Part shown: one piece after another, positions 35,201 to 44,362 of the stretch
Layout of the letters: every line of letters begins with the position of its first letter
Numbering within the stretch: the first letter of the stretch is position 1
NCBI GenBank assembly: GCA_016709155.1
Contig: JADJEI010000013.1
Location: 1 to 64,000, forward strand
DNA: 64,000 nucleotides
Reading direction: 5' to 3'
From: Ignavibacteriales bacterium
GTDB lineage: Bacteria; Bacteroidota; Ignavibacteria; Ignavibacteriales; Ignavibacteriaceae
The notes under the pieces: generated by a model
What the model saw: only the letters and a program-made list of their open reading frames with translations
Told to the model about the DNA's origin: nothing
The model's database searches: none
Made by a program: the position numbers and the translations under genes

Positions 35201-37459
35201 ATGACCGCAAACCTCGATATGATCAAAAAAGTTTACTCTAATTACAAAAATCGATTAAACGAAATCCGAAAAGTCGTTAATCGCCCACTTACTTATGCTG
35301 AAAAAGTTTTATACACTCATCTTTTTGATACAGCAACAAAAGAATTTACTGGTGGAAAAGATTATGTTGAGTTAGCTCCCGATCGAGTTGCAATGCAGGA
35401 TGCTACTGCTCAAATGGCGCTTTTACAATTTATGTCTGCTGGAAGAAAAACAACTGCAGTTCCATCTACTGTTCATTGCGATCACTTAATCCAAGCTCAA
35501 GTTGGTGCTGCTGAAGATTTTGATCGTGCAACAACAGAAAACAAAGAAGTTTACGATTTTCTTGAAAGCATCTCGCAAAAGTTTGGTGTTGGATTTTGGA
35601 AACCCGGCGCTGGAATTATCCATCAGGTTATTTTAGAAAATTATGCTTTCCCTGGTGGAATGATGATCGGTACTGATTCACATACTCCAAATGCTGGAGG
35701 ACTTGGAATGATTGCGATTGGTGTTGGCGGTGCTGATGCTGTGGATGTTATGGCTGGTATGCCATGGGAATTGAAATGGCCCAAACTTATCGGAGTTAAG
35801 TTAACCGGAAAATTAAACGGCTGGACTTCTGCAAAAGATGTTATTTTAAAACTTGCCGGTATTTTAACAGTTAAAGGCGGCACGGGTGCAATTGTAGAAT
35901 ATTTTGGTGATGGAACAAATTCAATTTCCTGCACAGGTAAAGGAACTATTTGTAATATGGGTGCAGAGATTGGCGCTACAACTTCTGTTTTTCCTTTCGA
36001 TGAAAAGATGGCTTCATACTTACGCATTACAAAACGTGTTGATGTTGCAGCATTGGCAGAAGGTTTAGCTGATGAACTTTGTGCTGATAAAGAAGTTTTT
36101 GCAAATCCTGAAAAATATTATGATCAGGTTATTGAAATAAACTTAAATGAACTTGAACCGCATCTTAATGGACCATTTACTCCAGACAAAGCCTGGCCAA
36201 TTTCTAAAATGAAAGAAGCTGTTAAGAGTGAAAACTTTCCTGATAAAGTTTCTGTTGGATTGATCGGAAGCTGCACAAACTCTAGTTATGAAGATATTGA
36301 TCGATCTGCAAGCATTGCAAAACAAGCTGTTGCAAAAGGATTGAAAGCAAAAGGGCAGTACACAATTACTCCCGGCTCTGAGCAAGTTAGAGCAACGATT
36401 GAACGTGATGGACAGTTGAAGGCGTTAACAGATATTGGCGGAATGATTTTGGCAAATGCTTGCGGTCCTTGCATTGGAATGTGGAAGCGAATGGATATGA
36501 AAATGGGTGAAAGAAATACAATCATTACATCGTTTAACAGAAATTTTGCAAAACGCAATGATGGAAATCCAGAGACACTTGCGTTTGTTGCTTCTCCGGA
36601 AATTACAACAGCACTTGCAATTGCTGGTAGTTTATCTTTTAATCCTATCACTGATACTCTTATAAATGAAAAAGGTGAAAAAGTAAAACTTGATCCACCT
36701 AAAGGAGAAGAATTACCACCGCGTGGATTTGATGAAGGCAGTGCCGGATTTGTTGCTCCTGCTGCAGATGGAAGTAAAGTTGAAGTTAAAGTCAATCCGA
36801 AAAGTGATACATTACAATTGCTAACTTCATTCACTCCCTGGGATGGTAAAGATTTAGTTGATCTTCCAATCTTATTAAAAGCTTTTGGCAAGTGTACAAC
36901 TGATCATATTTCAATGGCAGGTCCATGGTTAAAGTATCGCGGGCATCTTGATAATATTTCCAACAATATGTTTATCGGAGCTATAAACGCTTACACAAAA
37001 GAACCAGGAAAAGTTAAAAATATTTTTACCGGTGAAACTAAATCTGTTCCAGAAGTTGCTCGTGAATATAAAGCCCAAGGAATAAACTGGGTTGTTGTTG
37101 GCGATGAAAATTATGGCGAAGGTTCATCAAGAGAGCACGCTGCAATGGAACCAAGATTTCTTGGAAGCAGAGCAATAGTTGTAAAAAGTTTTGCGCGCAT
37201 CCACGAAACAAACTTAAAGAAACAGGGAATGCTGCCTCTTACTTTTGCCGATCCAAAAGATTATGATAAAATAAAAGAAGATGATGAAGTTGATTTGTTG
37301 ATCTCAACATTAGCCCCTGAAAAACAAGTGAAGATGATTGTTAAGCACAAAGATGGCAGCAAAGATGAAGTGATGCTGAATCAAACTTTTAATGCCGCAC
37401 AAATAGAATGGTTTAAAGCAGGTAGTGCATTAAATCTTATTGCAAGTAAGCAAAAATAA
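35201..37459 (+). CDS. acn: Aconitate hydratase (mitochondrial-type aconitase)
   Basis: A 752-residue aconitase that interconverts citrate and isocitrate. The Fe-S ligands are visible in VGLIGSCTNSSYEDIDRSAS (first Cys) and in ANACGPCIGMWKR (second and third). The swivel domain has FGKCTTDHISMAGPWLKYRG and the substrate-binding SSREHAAMEPRFLGSRAIV. Length and sequence match the mitochondrial/Bacteroidota-type enzyme rather than AcnA (about 890) or AcnB. AAAGGAAAATAATATG gives a good ribosome site. It stands alone and ends at a strong terminator. Its cluster would be supplied by the SUF system in this window. Confidence 0.96.
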   Translation: MTANLDMIKKVYSNYKNRLNEIRKVVNRPLTYAEKVLYTHLFDTATKEFTGGKDYVELAPDRVAMQDATAQMALLQFMSAGRKTTAVPSTVHCDHLIQAQVGAAEDFDRATTENKEVYDFLESISQKFGVGFWKPGAGIIHQVILENYAFPGGMMIGTDSHTPNAGGLGMIAIGVGGADAVDVMAGMPWELKWPKLIGVKLTGKLNGWTSAKDVILKLAGILTVKGGTGAIVEYFGDGTNSISCTGKGTICNMGAEIGATTSVFPFDEKMASYLRITKRVDVAALAEGLADELCADKEVFANPEKYYDQVIEINLNELEPHLNGPFTPDKAWPISKMKEAVKSENFPDKVSVGLIGSCTNSSYEDIDRSASIAKQAVAKGLKAKGQYTITPGSEQVRATIERDGQLKALTDIGGMILANACGPCIGMWKRMDMKMGERNTIITSFNRNFAKRNDGNPETLAFVASPEITTALAIAGSLSFNPITDTLINEKGEKVKLDPPKGEELPPRGFDEGSAGFVAPAADGSKVEVKVNPKSDTLQLLTSFTPWDGKDLVDLPILLKAFGKCTTDHISMAGPWLKYRGHLDNISNNMFIGAINAYTKEPGKVKNIFTGETKSVPEVAREYKAQGINWVVVGDENYGEGSSREHAAMEPRFLGSRAIVVKSFARIHETNLKKQGMLPLTFADPKDYDKIKEDDEVDLLISTLAPEKQVKMIVKHKDGSKDEVMLNQTFNAAQIEWFKAGSALNLIASKQK

Positions 37460-37478
37460 AATCTTATGAGACTATAAT

Positions 37479-37509
37479 AAAAAGGGAATCCAATCGGGTT
37501 CCCTTTTTT
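37479..37509 (+). terminator. Rho-independent terminator of the aconitase gene
   Basis: Ten-base perfect arms aaaaagggaa / ttcccttttt with a ten-base loop, followed by T residues, 20 bases after the aconitase stop. Confidence 0.88.
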
Positions 37510-37601
37510 ATTTTAAAAAATTATGTCTTTGTAGTAAATCATCAATTATGGTTTTAATTAGTAATGAATTATTTTGCTCTTAATCATTAACATGTGTCTA
37601 A

Positions 37602-40600
37602 ATGTTCCCAACACTTTTACATATAACTGAATTCAAATTAATAAAATCATTTTTCGCTTTGATGATTTTATTTTTTGTCCCAAATTATGCCCAAGATGTA
37701 AACTTCAAGCATCTTACCAGCGATAACGGATTATCGCAAAATTTTATTTCATCCATCCTGCAGGATAGTAAAGGCTTTATGTGGTTTGGAACTAAAGATG
37801 GATTGAACAGATACGATGGTTATTCTTTTGTCGTTTATCAACACGATCCGTTTGATACAACCACTATTTCTGCAAATTATATTACGGCTTTATTTGAAGA
37901 CAGACACGGTTACATCTGGGTTGGTACTTTAAATGGCGGACTGAATTGTTATGACCGTAACACTGAAATATTTCATCACATTTATTACCGTTCAGTTGGT
38001 TTGGATAATTTTAATACAAATGAGATTAAGTCAATTGCAGAAGATAAAAATGGAAATATCTGGATAGCTACAAGGAACGATCGCTTATTTAGGATAATTC
38101 CTAATCATAAAAATTTATTTGCGGTTACTTATACACAGTACAGGCACGAAGAAAATAATTCCAAAAGTTTAAGCAGTAATAACACTACAACATTATTTCG
38201 CGACTCGAAAGGAATTTTATGGGTTGGAACAGATAACGGTTTGAATAAATTTGATTTAAACTCTGACAGTTTCACTCATTTCAAAATTCAAGTGAAAAAT
38301 TCAAAAGCCCCTTCAAGTCAATACGATCAAAGTGTTAGTGCAATTTATGAAAGTAAAAATGGAGCTTTCTGGATAGGCACGGCAAGTGGTTTGGTCAAGT
38401 TTGAAAGAGGAATCGGCACTTACAAATTATATCCTCACGAGTTTGAAATATATCGTTACGGTTGGGGAAATATAATTGCAATTAGTGAAGATCATAACGG
38501 AAAATTATGGCTTGCAACACCGGGTGAGTTAATGCGATTTGATCCCTCTATTAATTCTTATGATTATTTTTTAAATGATCCGTTTAATCCAAAGTCTGTC
38601 AGCTTCAGCAGCATTTCCAGCTTGTGTACAGATAAGACCGGTATTGTGTGGGTTGGCACTGCGGGTATGGGAATTAATTTGTACGATTATAAAGCAAACC
38701 GATTTTCTACCTTGTTAAAAAAGAAAGAACCAGCATCGCGAATTACCGGGTTTAGTGTTCGTTCTATTCTTGAAGAGAAAGCTGATATAGTTTGGATCAG
38801 TACCGCTGTTTTATATCGCTGGAATCGAAAAACCGGTGAACTGAAAAGTTACGAAACAAGATCGGATATGCCTGATGAATTTGGAAATACAGGGGTTTGG
38901 ACTATGATAAAATCTGCTGATGGAAAAATCTGGACTGCAACAACCGAAGGACTTTACAGATATGATCCAGCAACTGAAAAAGCAAAGCATTTTAAATTCG
39001 ATCCCACAGATAATTCGGGTTTACCGCAAAAAGAAGTTTATGCTGTTTTTGAAGATCAGCAGCGAAGTATTTGGATCGCAACAGAATATTATTTTAGCAA
39101 ACTTATTGATATTGAAAAAGGTACATTTCAAAATTTTCGTTATCAGCCGGCACCATCTAATAATGAACAAGTACGACCTGTAATCTGTCAGGATAAGAAA
39201 GGAATTTTTTGGCTTGGAACAAATGAGGGGCTGCTCCGGTTTGATTTTAAAAATAAAACTTTTCAAACTTTTAAAAACGATCCTAAAAATCCGCAAAGCT
39301 TAAGTAATGATTTTATAAAATCTATTTATATAGATAATCATGAATCAGAAAATATCCTTTGGATTGGTACAGCAGGAGGCGGTTTGAATCGGTTTGATGT
39401 TGATAAAAATTCGTTTACACAATTTTTAGAAAGGGATGGGTTACCCAACAATGTAGTGTACGGAATTTTACCTGACGCAAATGGAAACCTGTGGCTAAGC
39501 ACAAACAAAGGTCTTTCAAAATTTGATACAAAGGATAAAACATTTAGAAACTATGATGTTAATGATGGCTTACAAAGCAACGAGTTTAATACCGGCGCAT
39601 ACTATCGAAGTAAAAAAGGAGAATTGTTTTTTGGTGGAATAAATGGACTGAATTATTTCTATCCCGAAGCAATAAAAGATAATCCGTACAAGCCTGAAAT
39701 AGTGCTGACAAATTTGAAAATCCATGATCAAAATATTTCAATTAAAGATGATAATTCTGTACTGCAAAAAACCATCTCAGAAACAAATCAGCTTGAACTT
39801 TCATATAAGAATGATGTAATCACTTTTGAATTTGCTGCTTTAGATTATTCTGCACCTGAAAAAAATCAGTATGCCTACATTTTAGAAAATTTTAATACTG
39901 ATTGGATTTATTCCGGAACAGTTCACTCCGCAACATATACGAACCTTCCTCCGGGCGAATATATTTTCCGGGTCAAAGGTTCAAACAACGATGGCGTTTG
40001 GAATGAAGCCGGAATTTCACTTACTTTAATAATTACACCTCCCTGGTGGAGTACATGGTGGGCGTATATTTTATATGGACTTCTATTTCTTTGTGGTCTT
40101 TATCTGATAAGACGCTACGAACTGAATAGGCTTAATCTTAAAAACCAATTAAAACTTGAAAAAGTTGCAACAGATTCTTTACGCAATTTAGATCAACTTA
40201 AATCACATTTCTTTGCAAATATCTCTCACGAATTTCGAACGCCGCTTACTTTGATTCTTGGACAGGTTGAAAGCGTTATGTCTTCAGGCATCGAAACAAA
40301 AGAAAAGGGTAAGCTGCAAGTTGCAAATAGGAATGCAAGACGATTGCTCACTTTGATTAATCAGTTGTTGGATTTATCCAAACTTGAAGCAGGGAGTATG
40401 GAGCTTAATGCCGGGCAGCATAACATCGTTTCATTTCTCAAAAGTCTTTTCTATTCATTTGAATCATTAGCCGAGACGCAAAAGATTACTCTTAAGTTTG
40501 AATCTGAACTGGAAAAAATTCCCGTTGTTTTTGATCCTGATAAAATGGAAAAAGTTTTTTATAATCTTGTTTCAAATGCATTCAAGTTTACACCGGAACA

Positions 40601-41849
40601 AGGAGAAATAAAAGTTTCGATAACCATACGCAAAGCTGAATTTTTTTCAGCATCTTCTACAGGAGGGAGTATTTTTAATCAAGTTCGGGATGACAATACA
40701 AAAGGATTTGTTGAAATAAAAATAAAAGATACAGGCAAAGGAATACCTGCCGAAAGTCTTTCCCATATCTTCGATCGTTTCTATCAGGTCGATGGTTCAA
40801 GTACACGCGAACACGAGGGAACGGGAATTGGTTTAGCCCTTACAAAAGAATTAGTTGAACTTCATAAAGGGAAAATTGCAGTTAGCAGTAAAGAGGGCGA
40901 AGGGACAGAATTTATAATTTATTTTCCTATTGGTGATTTGAAGAAGAAAAATGAAAAATCTTATGAATTACCAGTTAGCATTTCTGCACAAGAAAATATT
41001 TTAACTGATGTTGAAATTTCCGAAGCAGAACTACTACCAACTTCCGATCACCAGCCTCCATCCCCCGGTCTCCAACTTCCAACATCCGCCGGCAATCAAG
41101 AAATTATTTTGGTTGTTGAGGATAACTCTGATGTGCGTACCTACATTCGCGAACAGCTTGAAAATGATTTCAAAATAATTGAAGCGGGTAATGGAGAAGA
41201 AGGAATTTCAATCGCACAAAATGAAATTCCTGATTTGATTATAACTGATGTTATGATGCCAAAATTAGATGGCTATCAATTCAGTAAAGCAATTCGCAAC
41301 GATGAAAAGACAAGTCATATTCCAATAATAATGTTAACTGCAAAAGCGGGACTTGATGATAAAATTCAGGGATTGGAAATAGGTGTTGATGATTACCTGA
41401 CAAAACCATTCAGCGCAAAAGAGTTGAAAGTTCGAGTTAAAAATTTAATCTATCAACGCAAGCAGCTTCGCAAACGATTTAGTACATCAACAATAATTAA
41501 ACCTTCGGAAGTTACTGCTGTTTCTGTTGACAAAACTTTTTTAGATAAAGTTATTAAGACGATCGAAAATCATTTTGAAGATGAGCAATTCAATATTGAA
41601 AAACTTGCCGATGGAATGAATATGAGTGTTTCTCAACTTACAAGAAAATTAAATGCACTAATTGATCAGCCGCCGGGACAATTAATAAGATCATTTCGTC
41701 TTCAACGTGCTGCAGATCTTTTAAAACAAAACTCTGGCACAGTTGCAGAGATTTGCTATAAAGTTGGATTTAATGATCAGGCATATTTTTCCCGCGCGTT
41801 TAAAAAACAATTCGGGTGTTCACCTTCAGAATATAAAAAAACGTTGTAG
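37602..41849 (+). CDS. Hybrid two-component sensor (Reg_prop propeller, Y_Y_Y, HisKA, HATPase, REC, AraC-type HTH)
   Basis: A 1415-residue one-protein two-component system. A signal segment is followed by a periplasmic double propeller (about 30-690) with repeats such as GFMWFGTKDGLNRYDGYSF and GILWVGTDNGLNKFDL. A Y_Y_Y domain follows (about 710-810, ends in PPGEYIFRVKGSNNDGVW), then PPWWSTWWAYILYGLLF membrane helix. HisKA has H876 in NISHEFRTPLTLIL; HATPase has DTGKGIP and GTGIGLALTKE; REC has D1216 in LIITDVMMPKLDG; the end is an AraC helix-turn-helix (VAEICYKVGFNDQAYFSRAF). HTCS proteins usually control glycan uptake or degradation genes. A repeat is inserted at about residues 1012-1031. 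Confidence 0.93.
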   Translation: MFPTLLHITEFKLIKSFFALMILFFVPNYAQDVNFKHLTSDNGLSQNFISSILQDSKGFMWFGTKDGLNRYDGYSFVVYQHDPFDTTTISANYITALFEDRHGYIWVGTLNGGLNCYDRNTEIFHHIYYRSVGLDNFNTNEIKSIAEDKNGNIWIATRNDRLFRIIPNHKNLFAVTYTQYRHEENNSKSLSSNNTTTLFRDSKGILWVGTDNGLNKFDLNSDSFTHFKIQVKNSKAPSSQYDQSVSAIYESKNGAFWIGTASGLVKFERGIGTYKLYPHEFEIYRYGWGNIIAISEDHNGKLWLATPGELMRFDPSINSYDYFLNDPFNPKSVSFSSISSLCTDKTGIVWVGTAGMGINLYDYKANRFSTLLKKKEPASRITGFSVRSILEEKADIVWISTAVLYRWNRKTGELKSYETRSDMPDEFGNTGVWTMIKSADGKIWTATTEGLYRYDPATEKAKHFKFDPTDNSGLPQKEVYAVFEDQQRSIWIATEYYFSKLIDIEKGTFQNFRYQPAPSNNEQVRPVICQDKKGIFWLGTNEGLLRFDFKNKTFQTFKNDPKNPQSLSNDFIKSIYIDNHESENILWIGTAGGGLNRFDVDKNSFTQFLERDGLPNNVVYGILPDANGNLWLSTNKGLSKFDTKDKTFRNYDVNDGLQSNEFNTGAYYRSKKGELFFGGINGLNYFYPEAIKDNPYKPEIVLTNLKIHDQNISIKDDNSVLQKTISETNQLELSYKNDVITFEFAALDYSAPEKNQYAYILENFNTDWIYSGTVHSATYTNLPPGEYIFRVKGSNNDGVWNEAGISLTLIITPPWWSTWWAYILYGLLFLCGLYLIRRYELNRLNLKNQLKLEKVATDSLRNLDQLKSHFFANISHEFRTPLTLILGQVESVMSSGIETKEKGKLQVANRNARRLLTLINQLLDLSKLEAGSMELNAGQHNIVSFLKSLFYSFESLAETQKITLKFESELEKIPVVFDPDKMEKVFYNLVSNAFKFTPEQGEIKVSITIRKAEFFSASSTGGSIFNQVRDDNTKGFVEIKIKDTGKGIPAESLSHIFDRFYQVDGSSTREHEGTGIGLALTKELVELHKGKIAVSSKEGEGTEFIIYFPIGDLKKKNEKSYELPVSISAQENILTDVEISEAELLPTSDHQPPSPGLQLPTSAGNQEIILVVEDNSDVRTYIREQLENDFKIIEAGNGEEGISIAQNEIPDLIITDVMMPKLDGYQFSKAIRNDEKTSHIPIIMLTAKAGLDDKIQGLEIGVDDYLTKPFSAKELKVRVKNLIYQRKQLRKRFSTSTIIKPSEVTAVSVDKTFLDKVIKTIENHFEDEQFNIEKLADGMNMSVSQLTRKLNALIDQPPGQLIRSFRLQRAADLLKQNSGTVAEICYKVGFNDQAYFSRAFKKQFGCSPSEYKKTL
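40635..40694. repeat. Dispersed palindromic repeat inserted in frame in the hybrid kinase
   Basis: The gctgaa-ttttttt-cagcatc hairpin followed by caagttcgggatgaca matches the unit at 1728-1793. It lies between the two conserved strands of the HATPase domain (KVSITIR and FVEIKIKDTGKG) and is translated as AEFFSASSTGGSIFNQVRDD. The frame stays open. Confidence 0.75.
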
Positions 41850-42168
41850 CGATCGGTCTCCCGACCGATCTGCCTGAGTGTTAAATAAAAATTCCGAATG
41901 ATAATAGATATAATTAGAAAATAAAGACTGGATAGGAGTCCGTTCCTTACGGAGAAAAAATTTACTTACAATCAAGTCGTCAATTAATAAGATAACTAAT
42001 TGTGGTAACCTGGCGGGATGGTCAGGAGACCATTTCCTACAAGAAAATCCTCAATTGCATTAAAAGTCCAAACAAATGCGTGTATAGTGCAAGATATCCG
42101 CAAACCAATCTTCTACTTTTGCAGTAGAAATTTTAAATAAACTATTTCAAAAACCTAAGCTTTATACT
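41850..42168. other. Gene-free 319-base gap with a palindrome
   Basis: Only a perfect 8-base hairpin gatcggtc-tccc-gaccgatc (41851-41870) right after the kinase stop stands out; it has no T-tract. A second stretch around 42005-42040 (cctggcgggatggtcaggagacc) looks like a decayed repeat of the same kind. I see no gene in the gap. Confidence 0.5.
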
Positions 42169-42609
42169 TTGATAATCTTAAAAACAAAAGGAACATTTAA
42201 TTCAGATGGAAAGATTGTTCTTGATTCAATAAGAACAATTCACTGGAAAGAATTGAGTGACGGCAATCCTCCTCAACTTCCTGCCGGAAGCAGCATCGAG
42301 CTTTCAATTTCCTTTGATGAAAATGATTTTCTTTCCGGTAAAGAAGGAATTGTCTGGGCGACTTATGATTTGCGGCAGGCGGAAATTATTCAAAGCACTC
42401 TTCTTGCACAGCACATCAACTGTGAAGTAAAAAAGATTGCGCTGCAGGATCAGAATTTATTTTTAATATCAATAACAAATGAAAGGGAGATAAAAGTTGT
42501 TGTCGATTTTATTTGGAAAAGCGACAGCGGATTACGGCTTAAACCTGATTGGAGTTATCCAAAGGATGTGGCAAATAAAAGTTTTGAGCAGTGGCTCAAT
42601 GAACACTAA
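42169..42609 (+). CDS. Conserved-looking hypothetical protein, possibly DUF2007-like
   Basis: A 146-residue cytoplasmic protein with a TTG start. Residues 83-125 (WATYDLRQAEIIQSTLLAQH, INCEVKK, LFLISI) resemble the small ferredoxin-like DUF2007 'prokaryotic signal transducing' domain, in which a strand-helix-strand follows a 'about the address of a missing residue' pattern; this is a weak resemblance. The first half (SIRTIHWKELSDGNPPQLPA) is unknown to me. It precedes the ABM-fold gene by 42 bases. Confidence 0.5.
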   Translation: MIILKTKGTFNSDGKIVLDSIRTIHWKELSDGNPPQLPAGSSIELSISFDENDFLSGKEGIVWATYDLRQAEIIQSTLLAQHINCEVKKIALQDQNLFLISITNEREIKVVVDFIWKSDSGLRLKPDWSYPKDVANKSFEQWLNEH

Positions 42610-42651
42610 TATCAAATAAACAATTTATTCACTAATAAAAGGAGTTATTCT

Positions 42652-42936
42652 ATGTCTTATTTACTCGTTCATCACAATTGCGAAGATTTTGCCCAATGGA
42701 AGAAAGCATTTGATAACCATTCTTCAATGCGTGCTCAACATGGTTCCAAAGGCGGTAAGGTATTTCAGAGTGCGAACAACCCGAATGAACTATTTGTCTT
42801 ACTTGAGTGGGATAGTATTGCAAATGCTCAAAAGTTTGCTCAATCAGACACCATTAAAGAAGCGATGAAAGACGCGGGTGTTGTGGGTATGCCGGCAATT
42901 TATTTTGTTGAAGCAGCAGCAGAAACAGCCAAATAA
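42652..42936 (+). CDS. Small dimeric alpha-beta-barrel (ABM/cyclase-like) protein
   Basis: A 94-residue protein of the antibiotic biosynthesis monooxygenase / ferredoxin-like barrel fold: YLLVHHNCEDFAQWKKAFDN, then NELFVLLEWDSIANAQKFAQ. Such proteins act as small monooxygenases, cyclases or unknown stress factors. An AAAGGAG site precedes the ATG. Three genes with the same AAAGGAG-type leaders follow each other here (this, the cupin remnant and the NTF2-like gene). Function uncertain. Confidence 0.7.
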   Translation: MSYLLVHHNCEDFAQWKKAFDNHSSMRAQHGSKGGKVFQSANNPNELFVLLEWDSIANAQKFAQSDTIKEAMKDAGVVGMPAIYFVEAAAETAK

Positions 42937-42970
42937 TAATTTTATCAATAAACAAAAAGGAGCTAGTGTT

Positions 42971-43223
42971 ATGAAACAGTTACTTTCAATCTTCACTGTA
43001 TTATTTGCAGTGATAATCTTCTCGGGTTACAGCTTTGCACAGGACGCCACCAAAGTTGATCCTAAACATTACAAAGTGGAATTTTACATATCCTGATGGC
43101 AAAACAGAGAAACGCGATTTTAAAAAAGGGTTTTTTAGCTGGGTTCCAGCAACAATACATCAGGGTGAAAATCTAGGTGATGAACCTTTCGAATTAATTC
43201 AAATTGAAATGAAAAATAAATAA
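42971..43223 (+). pseudogene. Secreted cupin-like protein with internal deletion and frameshift
   Basis: The signal peptide is MKQLLSIFTVLFAVIIFSG, then DATKVDPKHYKVEF and a stop after three residues. The next frame gives TYPDGKTEKRDFKKGFFSWV, then PATIHQGENLGDEPFELIQI. In the small cupin family these two parts (KVDPKHYKVEFEN.. and ..FTYPDGKTE..) are separated by about 40 residues holding the histidines of the metal site. The core is therefore missing: a deletion between short TTT matches (gaattt/tttacatatc) would explain it. Probably non-functional. The 5' end duplicates the leader of the following gene. Confidence 0.6.
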
Positions 43224-43280
43224 CTAATCAAAATGGTATTTTTAAAAAATATTTTTAACAATCAAAAAGGAGTTCGTGTT

Positions 43281-43751
43281 ATGAAACAGTTACTTTCAAT
43301 AATCGCTGTACTATTTGCGGTGATAATTTTATCTGGAAACAGTGCGGCACAGCAGTGGTCTAATGAACAAAAAGATGTTTGGGCAGGCGTAGAAAAATAC
43401 TGGGATGTTTCTGCAAAGGGAGATGCTCAGGGTTTTATGTCATACTTTGACGATAGTTATATGGGATGGGATTATCAATCCATAGTTCCGCAAAGTAAAT
43501 CCAATACCGGTAAATGGATAGCAAACGGTTTGAAGAATAATACCACTATTGTTTATACACTTACGCCTGTTGCCATTTGGGTAAAGGGTGATTTTGCTTA
43601 TGCCGATTATTTTTACACACAATTGGATAAAAATAATCAAACAGGTAAAGAAGATAGATCATCAGGAAAATGGACAGACATCCTAATGAAAAAAGATGGC
43701 AGATGGGTTTTAATTGGTGATCAAGGCGGCAGAACATCTAAAGCAGAATAA
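43281..43751 (+). CDS. Secreted NTF2-like (SnoaL/DUF4440-type) protein
   Basis: I start at the ATG at 43281, which has AAAGGAG upstream and gives the signal peptide MKQLLSIIAVLFAVIILSG; the frame is open 16 codons earlier. The mature part is an NTF2-like cone fold: EKDVWAGVEKYWDVSAKGDA-like text (VWAGVEKYWDVSAKGDAQGF), then FAYADYFYTQLDKN and GKWTDILMKKDGRWVLIGDQ. Such proteins are ketosteroid-isomerase relatives without a fixed function. The leader is nearly identical to that of the cupin remnant upstream. Confidence 0.75.
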   Translation: MKQLLSIIAVLFAVIILSGNSAAQQWSNEQKDVWAGVEKYWDVSAKGDAQGFMSYFDDSYMGWDYQSIVPQSKSNTGKWIANGLKNNTTIVYTLTPVAIWVKGDFAYADYFYTQLDKNNQTGKEDRSSGKWTDILMKKDGRWVLIGDQGGRTSKAE

Positions 43752-43768
43752 ACATTAGGGTATTTATC

Positions 43769-43849
43769 AAAACCTTCAAGGTTTGTTTTAAAATTTTTGT
43801 AATGTGAAATTTTGTTGCACTTCACAAAAATAAAAACCTTGAAGGTTTC
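43769..43849. repeat. Nested palindromes with aaaccttcaaggttt ends
   Basis: aaaccttcaaggttt at 43770-43784 and aaaaccttgaaggttt at 43834-43849 are each palindromic and together form an inverted pair around an AT-rich centre. It resembles a small non-coding repeat after the NTF2-like gene; a terminator role is possible but there is no strong T-tract. Confidence 0.5.
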
Positions 43850-43958
43850 ATTGTAAATTTTTAGAAATAGAATCAATAATGCTCGCTAAACAGTGCACGA
43901 TAAGAAGAGTAAAAGTAAAATTGACTTTGTGCCCTAATTAAAAACCAGCACAGAAAAT

Positions 43959-44198
43959 TTGAATGGAAAAGTAAAAATAAAAATAGGTAATAATGGCAAT
44001 GGTATCCCGGATTCTGTAAAGGAAAATATTTTCAATCCATTTTTTACAACAAAGCCAAGCGGAGAAGGAACCGGTCTCGGCTTATCAATCAGTTATGATA
44101 TAATTGTAAAAGAGCATGCAGGCGAACTTAAATTCGACAGCAAGGTTGGTGAATACACGGAGTTTAAAATTATTCTACCTAAACAATATGGAGCATGA
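43959..44198 (+). pseudogene. Remnant of a histidine kinase ATPase domain
   Basis: Only the last part of a HATPase domain is present: KIGNNGNGIPDSVKENIFNP (N-terminal G1 box), FFTTKPSGEGTGLGLSISYD (F and G2 boxes), ending FDSKVGEYTEFKIILPKQ. There is no HisKA, no N-box and no credible start, so it is the 3' end of a larger kinase. The upstream 150 bases contain no further coding match. It lies directly before the RsbW/RsbV genes. Confidence 0.7.
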
Positions 44199-44362
44199 TG
44201 ATGATTTTACGATTGAAGTTTTTCGAGTTAGATAAAATTTCGTGGTATTAAGTATTCAATACAAACTGATTTATAAACAAGTATTGGGAAATAGATTATA
44301 TTCCAATTGTTCTCAGTACACTTTTAATTATAATAACATAAAATTATCAAGAAGGTATTTTC

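Noticed and set aside
36286..36891. A 201-codon minus-strand open frame opposite the aconitase gene
   Set aside because: It lies wholly within the well-supported aconitase gene, has no recognisable domain, and its Pro/Ser-rich composition is what the antisense of that frame would give.
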